Source: CAVPGH01 sp046726955
Lineage (GTDB): Bacteria; Acidobacteriota; Vicinamibacteria; Fen-336
Assembly (NCBI GenBank): GCA_046726955.1
Contig: JBKPBQ010000311.1
Span: 1-8,967, forward strand
Direction: 5' to 3'
Length of the DNA stretch: 8,967 bases
The translations under genes were made by a program, and so were the position numbers. Below are positions 5,990 through 8,967 of the stretch, piece after piece. The notes under the pieces were generated by a model. The model had not been told where the DNA came from, searched no databases, and saw only the letters and a list, made by a program, of their open reading frames with translations. The stretch's first letter is position 1. Each line of letters opens with the position of its first letter.

Positions 5990-7594
5990 ATGGTCGTCAT
6001 GGAGTCGTATCTCGTCAGCTGCTGGAACTGCTTGGGCGAGTTCGACGCCATGACCGCCGTGTGGTGCTCGGACGATCCGAAGAACCCCACCAAGCTCTGC
6101 CCGTTCTGCTTCCGCTGCTTCTGCGACGCCAGCCCCGTCTACAAGCAGGAGTTCTGGAACCACGCTCCCCCGCGGCTCGTGGACGAGCTGCAGATGCTCG
6201 CCCGCAGCAAGGACCGCCTCGGCGACATCCTCATTCGAATGAAGAAGATGACGACCCCCCAGCTCCTCGAGGTGCTGGTCGAGCAGAAGAAGTCCGGCCG
6301 CAAGCTCGGGGAAATCCTGATCGAGAAGGGGCTCGTGAAATCGGAGGACATCGTCTCCGCCCTGAGCACGCAGGGGGTGAGCGCCCTCGTGGACACGCAG
6401 GGTGCCGCCTACTCCTCGAGCCCGTTCTGGGAGCAGAGCACGCCCGAGGCCATCATCGACTACGTGCTGGCGCTGGGGGCGCGCAAGGGCGCCTCCGACG
6501 TCAACCTCGAGCCCAAGGACGAGGAGATCGCGGTGCGGTTCCGCATCGACGGCTCGTACTTCCGGGTCGACCCGATCCCCAAGAAGTTCGAGGCCGGTCT
6601 CACGCAGAAGCTCTTCGAGAAGTTCGGGCTCGACCCCGAGCGGCGCGACAAGCTCCAGACGAGCCGAAGCCAAGCCCGAATGGGGGACGTGGACTACGAC
6701 CTCGTCGTGCAGACCCTGCCCAGCCCCTACGGCGTGAGCGCCACGATCAAGCTCGTCAACCGCGCGTCGTTCATCAAGGACTTCACGACTCTCGGAATGG
6801 AGCTCGAGGACCGCGTCCGCTTCGTCGAGGAGCTGCGCGGGACGTTCGGGCTCATCCTCGTGACGTCGCCCGCCTTCAGCGGCGCCAACACCACCGCGTA
6901 CTCCGTCATGAGCTTCCTGCTCCAGGGGCAGCGCGACGTGCTGTCGCTGGAGGCGCCGATCCAGTGGCGCATGGACGGCGCACGGCAGGTGGAGGTGGAG
7001 ACCGGGCCTTCGGGCTCGAAGATGGAGGAGACGCTCCGCTCGGTGATGGCGGTCCGGCCGGACGTGCTCATGCTTTCGGCACTTCCCGACCGCGGCACGG
7101 CGCAGCTCGCCACGCAGCTCGCCTCGAGTCTCCTCGTAGTGGCGACGCAGACCGCGCAGTCCGCGGCCCAGGGCCTCACGGGGCTCTACGAGCTCGCGGT
7201 GCCGCCGCAGCTCCTCGCAGGGTCGCTCGCCGTCGTCACCTGCCAGCGCCTCGTCCGGACCATCTGCCGCATCTGCCGCGTCCCCGCGGAGGCTCCGGCT
7301 CCGCAGACCCTCGCCAACCACGGCATCAGCGCCGAGGAGGCGCGCTCGATGCAGTTCTTCAAGGGCAAGGGCTGCCCCACGTGCAACACGGTGGGCTACC
7401 GCGGCCGGCGCGCCGTGTTCGAGGTGCTGCCGGGGATCGCCGAGGTGCGCGCGGCGGTGCAGAACGGCCAGTCCGCCCAGGAGATCGAGACGATCGCGCG
7501 CGGCGCGGGGATGCGCTCCATCCGCGAGCGCTGCCTGGCCCTCGTCCGCGAGGGGACGACCACCTTCGACGAGTTCGCGCGCCTGCGGCTGTAG
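5990..7594 (+). CDS. PilB/GspE-family protein with MshEN domain and a catalytically dead ATPase core
   Basis: 534 residues, related to assembly ATPases of type IV pili and type II secretion. Order: a Cys-rich head (C11, C14, C26, C37, C40, C43, C45), perhaps a zinc knuckle; an MshEN-type c-di-GMP-binding motif at 76-128, where RLG (76-78), L81, L92, L96, Q99, LG (106-107), L110, G114, L125 and Q128 fit the family pattern, with K85 replacing the first repeat's mid Gly; the N2 domain (~150-255) with ASDVNLEP and VRFRIDG; the ATPase fold (~256-500). Motor motifs are gone: Walker A reads SPAFSGANTT (293-302; the P-loop Lys is A299), the Asp box is EAPIQ (321-325), Walker B is DVLMLSALPD (358-367; catalytic Glu is A364), the His box is ATQTAQS (385-391). 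The C-terminal zinc site remains: C426xxC429 and C462xxC465 before GYRGRRAVFEVL. The frame is intact with strong GC3, so it is a maintained pseudoenzyme. Start ATG 5990 has AGG and AAGGG upstream; ATG 5999 is an alternative. A TACACT at 5954-5959 may be its -10. No pilus or secretion genes adjoin it. Confidence 0.9.
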   Translation: MVVMESYLVSCWNCLGEFDAMTAVWCSDDPKNPTKLCPFCFRCFCDASPVYKQEFWNHAPPRLVDELQMLARSKDRLGDILIRMKKMTTPQLLEVLVEQKKSGRKLGEILIEKGLVKSEDIVSALSTQGVSALVDTQGAAYSSSPFWEQSTPEAIIDYVLALGARKGASDVNLEPKDEEIAVRFRIDGSYFRVDPIPKKFEAGLTQKLFEKFGLDPERRDKLQTSRSQARMGDVDYDLVVQTLPSPYGVSATIKLVNRASFIKDFTTLGMELEDRVRFVEELRGTFGLILVTSPAFSGANTTAYSVMSFLLQGQRDVLSLEAPIQWRMDGARQVEVETGPSGSKMEETLRSVMAVRPDVLMLSALPDRGTAQLATQLASSLLVVATQTAQSAAQGLTGLYELAVPPQLLAGSLAVVTCQRLVRTICRICRVPAEAPAPQTLANHGISAEEARSMQFFKGKGCPTCNTVGYRGRRAVFEVLPGIAEVRAAVQNGQSAQEIETIARGAGMRSIRERCLALVREGTTTFDEFARLRL

Positions 7595-7595
7595 C

Positions 7596-7622
7596 GCGGG
7601 GTCCGGTTCGCGAGGAACCCGC
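7596..7622 (+). terminator. hairpin just after the PilB-like gene, possible terminator without U-tract
   Basis: GGTTC (7605-7609) pairs with GAACC (7615-7619) around loop GCGAG. Alternatively GCGG (7596-7599) and GTTC (7606-7609) pair with CCGC and GAAC (7615-7622) as an 8-bp stem with a one-sided bulge. It starts one base after the stop codon at 7592-7594 but is not followed by a T run, so intrinsic termination is uncertain. Confidence 0.3.
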
Positions 7623-7677
7623 TGTGCGCGACGCCACGGGGAATTTCCCGGCCCACTCCCAGAGAAGAAACCTTCGG

Positions 7678-7710
7678 CGCGACTCGAACGGAATCGTTCT
7701 ATTCGTCGCG
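7678..7710. terminator. two-tier hairpin in the convergent gap, possible bidirectional terminator
   Basis: Outer arms CGCGAC (7678-7683) and GTCGCG (7705-7710) pair perfectly. Inner arms GAACG (7686-7690) and CGTTC (7695-7699) pair around loop GAAT, with an internal loop of TC against TATTC. It lies between two genes that end toward each other (PilB-like at 7594, HNH at 7831), where a shared terminator would be expected. No long T run flanks it. Confidence 0.3.
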
Positions 7711-7830
7711 GCTACTCCGGCCCGTGATCTCGCACTCCACATGCCAGACGTCGAGAAGCGGTCCCTGTCTCCGGCGTTCCGTTGCTGCGGTCTGGGATAT
7801 CGACGATCGACGCGTCCGAGCGTTACCTCT

Positions 7831-8967
7831 CTACCCATTCCGGGCGAGGTAAGCATCGGCCGTTGCCGCAGTCGTCGAAGCGGCTCTCGCGTCCGGATTC
7901 TCCTCCCCGAGCTTTATCCAATCTGAAGTGTCGTCCCCGTCATGTCGTGGCGTTCGGACTGCCGGCGCGGCGCCTTCTTTCTGGTCGTGATCCGCTGTTC
8001 GCGACTCCCGCTGCGGCAGCTTCCTTCCGTAGTCCAGCTCGGCGATCAACCGGTTGTGTGGCCCACACATCAAGCAGACGTTCCTCGGATCGTGGTCGCC
8101 TCCCATCCCGAACGGATACCGGTGGTGGTACTCGAGCCGGTGACGCTCGGGACACCTGCGTCCCTCCGGGTCGGTGAAGCGGCACCGGCTGGCGTCGCGT
8201 TCGTAGACGAGGCGCCGCACATCGGCCAGGAGGTACCGTGAAAAGGGAATCGTCCGTGTCTTCTGTTTTCGCGGTGACTTCGTCTGGGCGAATCGCCGCG
8301 CGTCCATCCGCCGGCGCAGCTCCCGGACCGCCTTCCCGACGATCACGGCAAGGTCTCTGTCCGGAACCTCCGGAGCGCATGAGCGCCCTGAGGCGTTCGA
8401 GATCGTCGCGAAGCTCAGGCCCAGCGGTGAACTGGACCTTAAAGCGCCCGGGCGAGAGAGGCTGGAAAACGGGGGGTGGCGCAGCGCAAGGACGCGAAGC
8501 TGCAACGGGGGCGAGTAGCAAGGGTTCGTCCGAAGCGACCGGCATAGCCTCGTCCTTAGCGAGCTCGACGGTTCCCGTGGCCTGAGGTGGCGCAGCCGTT
8601 GGCCTTTGCGGAAGCCTCCGGATGACCGAAGGAGCATCCGGTCGCGGATCGATCTCCGCGACGATCTCCTCGATTTCTCGCTTGGACTTGTGGATCGCAC
8701 GACGGAGTAGGCACTCCCGATTCTCGGACGTGAGAACCGGCGCCAGACGAGCGATTCCGCTCAGATGGAGCCGGCCGTCGCCGAGCATCTCCTGAAGAAC
8801 TGGATGCTCGCGAACCGCGCGGGCCACGGCGATCCGCAGGTTGGTCTCCCCTTCGGACAGGTGCAGGACGTTCAGACAATAGACGAACATCGACGGGCAG
8901 GCGGAGCGGGCGAAGAGCCGGCGCGCGTCCACCTCGGCGATGTGGGCGATGAGCGACGCCTCCACGC
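7831..8967 (-). pseudogene. HNH endonuclease (DUF222-like type), frameshifted and cut by the right edge
   Basis: Two overlapping minus-strand frames together make one HNH protein. The 5' frame (in from the edge to ~8372, at least 198 residues; GTG 8965 is probably internal) has the family's helical N-terminal part: ALIAHIAEVDARRL-like at the edge, SMFVYCLNVLHLSEGE, DGRLHLSGIARLAPVLTSEN, KREIEEIVAEIDPRPD, then ELRDDLERLRALMRS. Past ~8371 that frame turns into unrelated sequence. The frame one base over continues with EVPDRDLAVIVGKAVRELRR, DVRRLVYERDASRCRF and the nuclease core LEYHHRYPFGMGGDHDPRN then CLMCGPHN, giving the HH, N and H of the motif plus paired Cys (CRF..RRC, CLMC) that likely bind zinc. 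It ends at the stop at 7831, 179 residues after the shift. Joining the frames needs removal of one G in the GG at 8371-8370. Such genes are common in GC-rich Myxococcota-type genomes and often occur in many copies. A sequencing error would make it intact. Confidence 0.8.

Larger units (their letters stand above)
7595..7830. other. 236-bp convergent intergenic gap, no gene seen
   Basis: Apart from the two hairpins listed separately I find no coding frame with family similarity, no tRNA and no direct repeat here. Short frames on both strands lack the strong third-position GC bias seen in the neighbouring genes. Its right end may include part of the decayed 3' region of the HNH gene. Confidence 0.6.

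Noticed and set aside
7675..7700. A tRNA T-loop-like GTTCGAGTC on the minus strand (possible tRNA or attachment-site remnant)
   Set aside because: The flanking bases do not form a T stem, and no anticodon arm, D arm or acceptor stem can be drawn around it. The bases fit the local hairpin better.
7359..7856. A 165-codon minus-strand frame across the end of the PilB-like gene and the convergent gap
   Set aside because: It overlaps the conserved C-terminal zinc-site region of the PilB-like gene on the other strand, has no family motif and no Shine-Dalgarno.
5428..7926. An 832-codon plus-strand frame spanning gcvT and the PilB-like gene
   Set aside because: It crosses two real genes in the wrong frame and its product is Arg/Pro-rich with no motif.

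Overview
The window is GC-rich (third codon positions are almost all G or C) and comes from a bacterium. The gene mix points to Myxococcota/former Deltaproteobacteria or a similar GC-rich environmental phylum: an undivided GcvP, a PilB/GspE paralog with a Cys-rich head, a divergent GGDEF-EAL protein and a DUF222-like HNH nuclease. This is inference from family memory, and no rRNA or marker gene is present to fix the taxon.

Layout, left to right. (1) 1-825, minus strand: the N-terminal 275 residues of a GGDEF-EAL protein running off the left edge; its GGDEF signature is degraded to GGNAF and its EAL is present. (2) 1006-1392, plus strand: a small lipoprotein of unknown function, divergent from (1) across a 180-bp gap. 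(3) 5843-1418, minus strand: a compact gcvT-gcvH-gcvP operon (gaps of 11 and 20 bp) encoding the T, H and P proteins of the glycine cleavage system. The three cooperate to turn glycine plus tetrahydrofolate into CO2, ammonia and 5,10-methylene-THF; the L protein (lipoamide dehydrogenase) is not here. (4) 5990-7594, plus strand, divergent from gcvT across 146 bp: a PilB/GspE-family protein. Its N-terminal MshEN-type c-di-GMP-binding motif and C-terminal zinc-binding cysteines are kept, but the catalytic motifs (Walker A, Asp box, Walker B, His box) are all lost. (5) 7595-7830: a 236-bp convergent gap with two hairpins and no gene. (6) 7831 to the right edge, minus strand: an HNH endonuclease gene broken by an apparent one-base insertion near 8370-8371.

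The most notable item is the PilB-like pseudo-ATPase. It looks like a c-di-GMP-reading scaffold or regulator rather than a motor. A second c-di-GMP-related protein with a degraded synthase half lies about 5 kb away, although the glycine operon separates them and nothing in the sequence proves a link. Two genes (the lipoprotein and gcvT) have -10-like boxes 9-11 nt before an ATG that lacks a Shine-Dalgarno, suggesting leaderless or near-leaderless transcripts.
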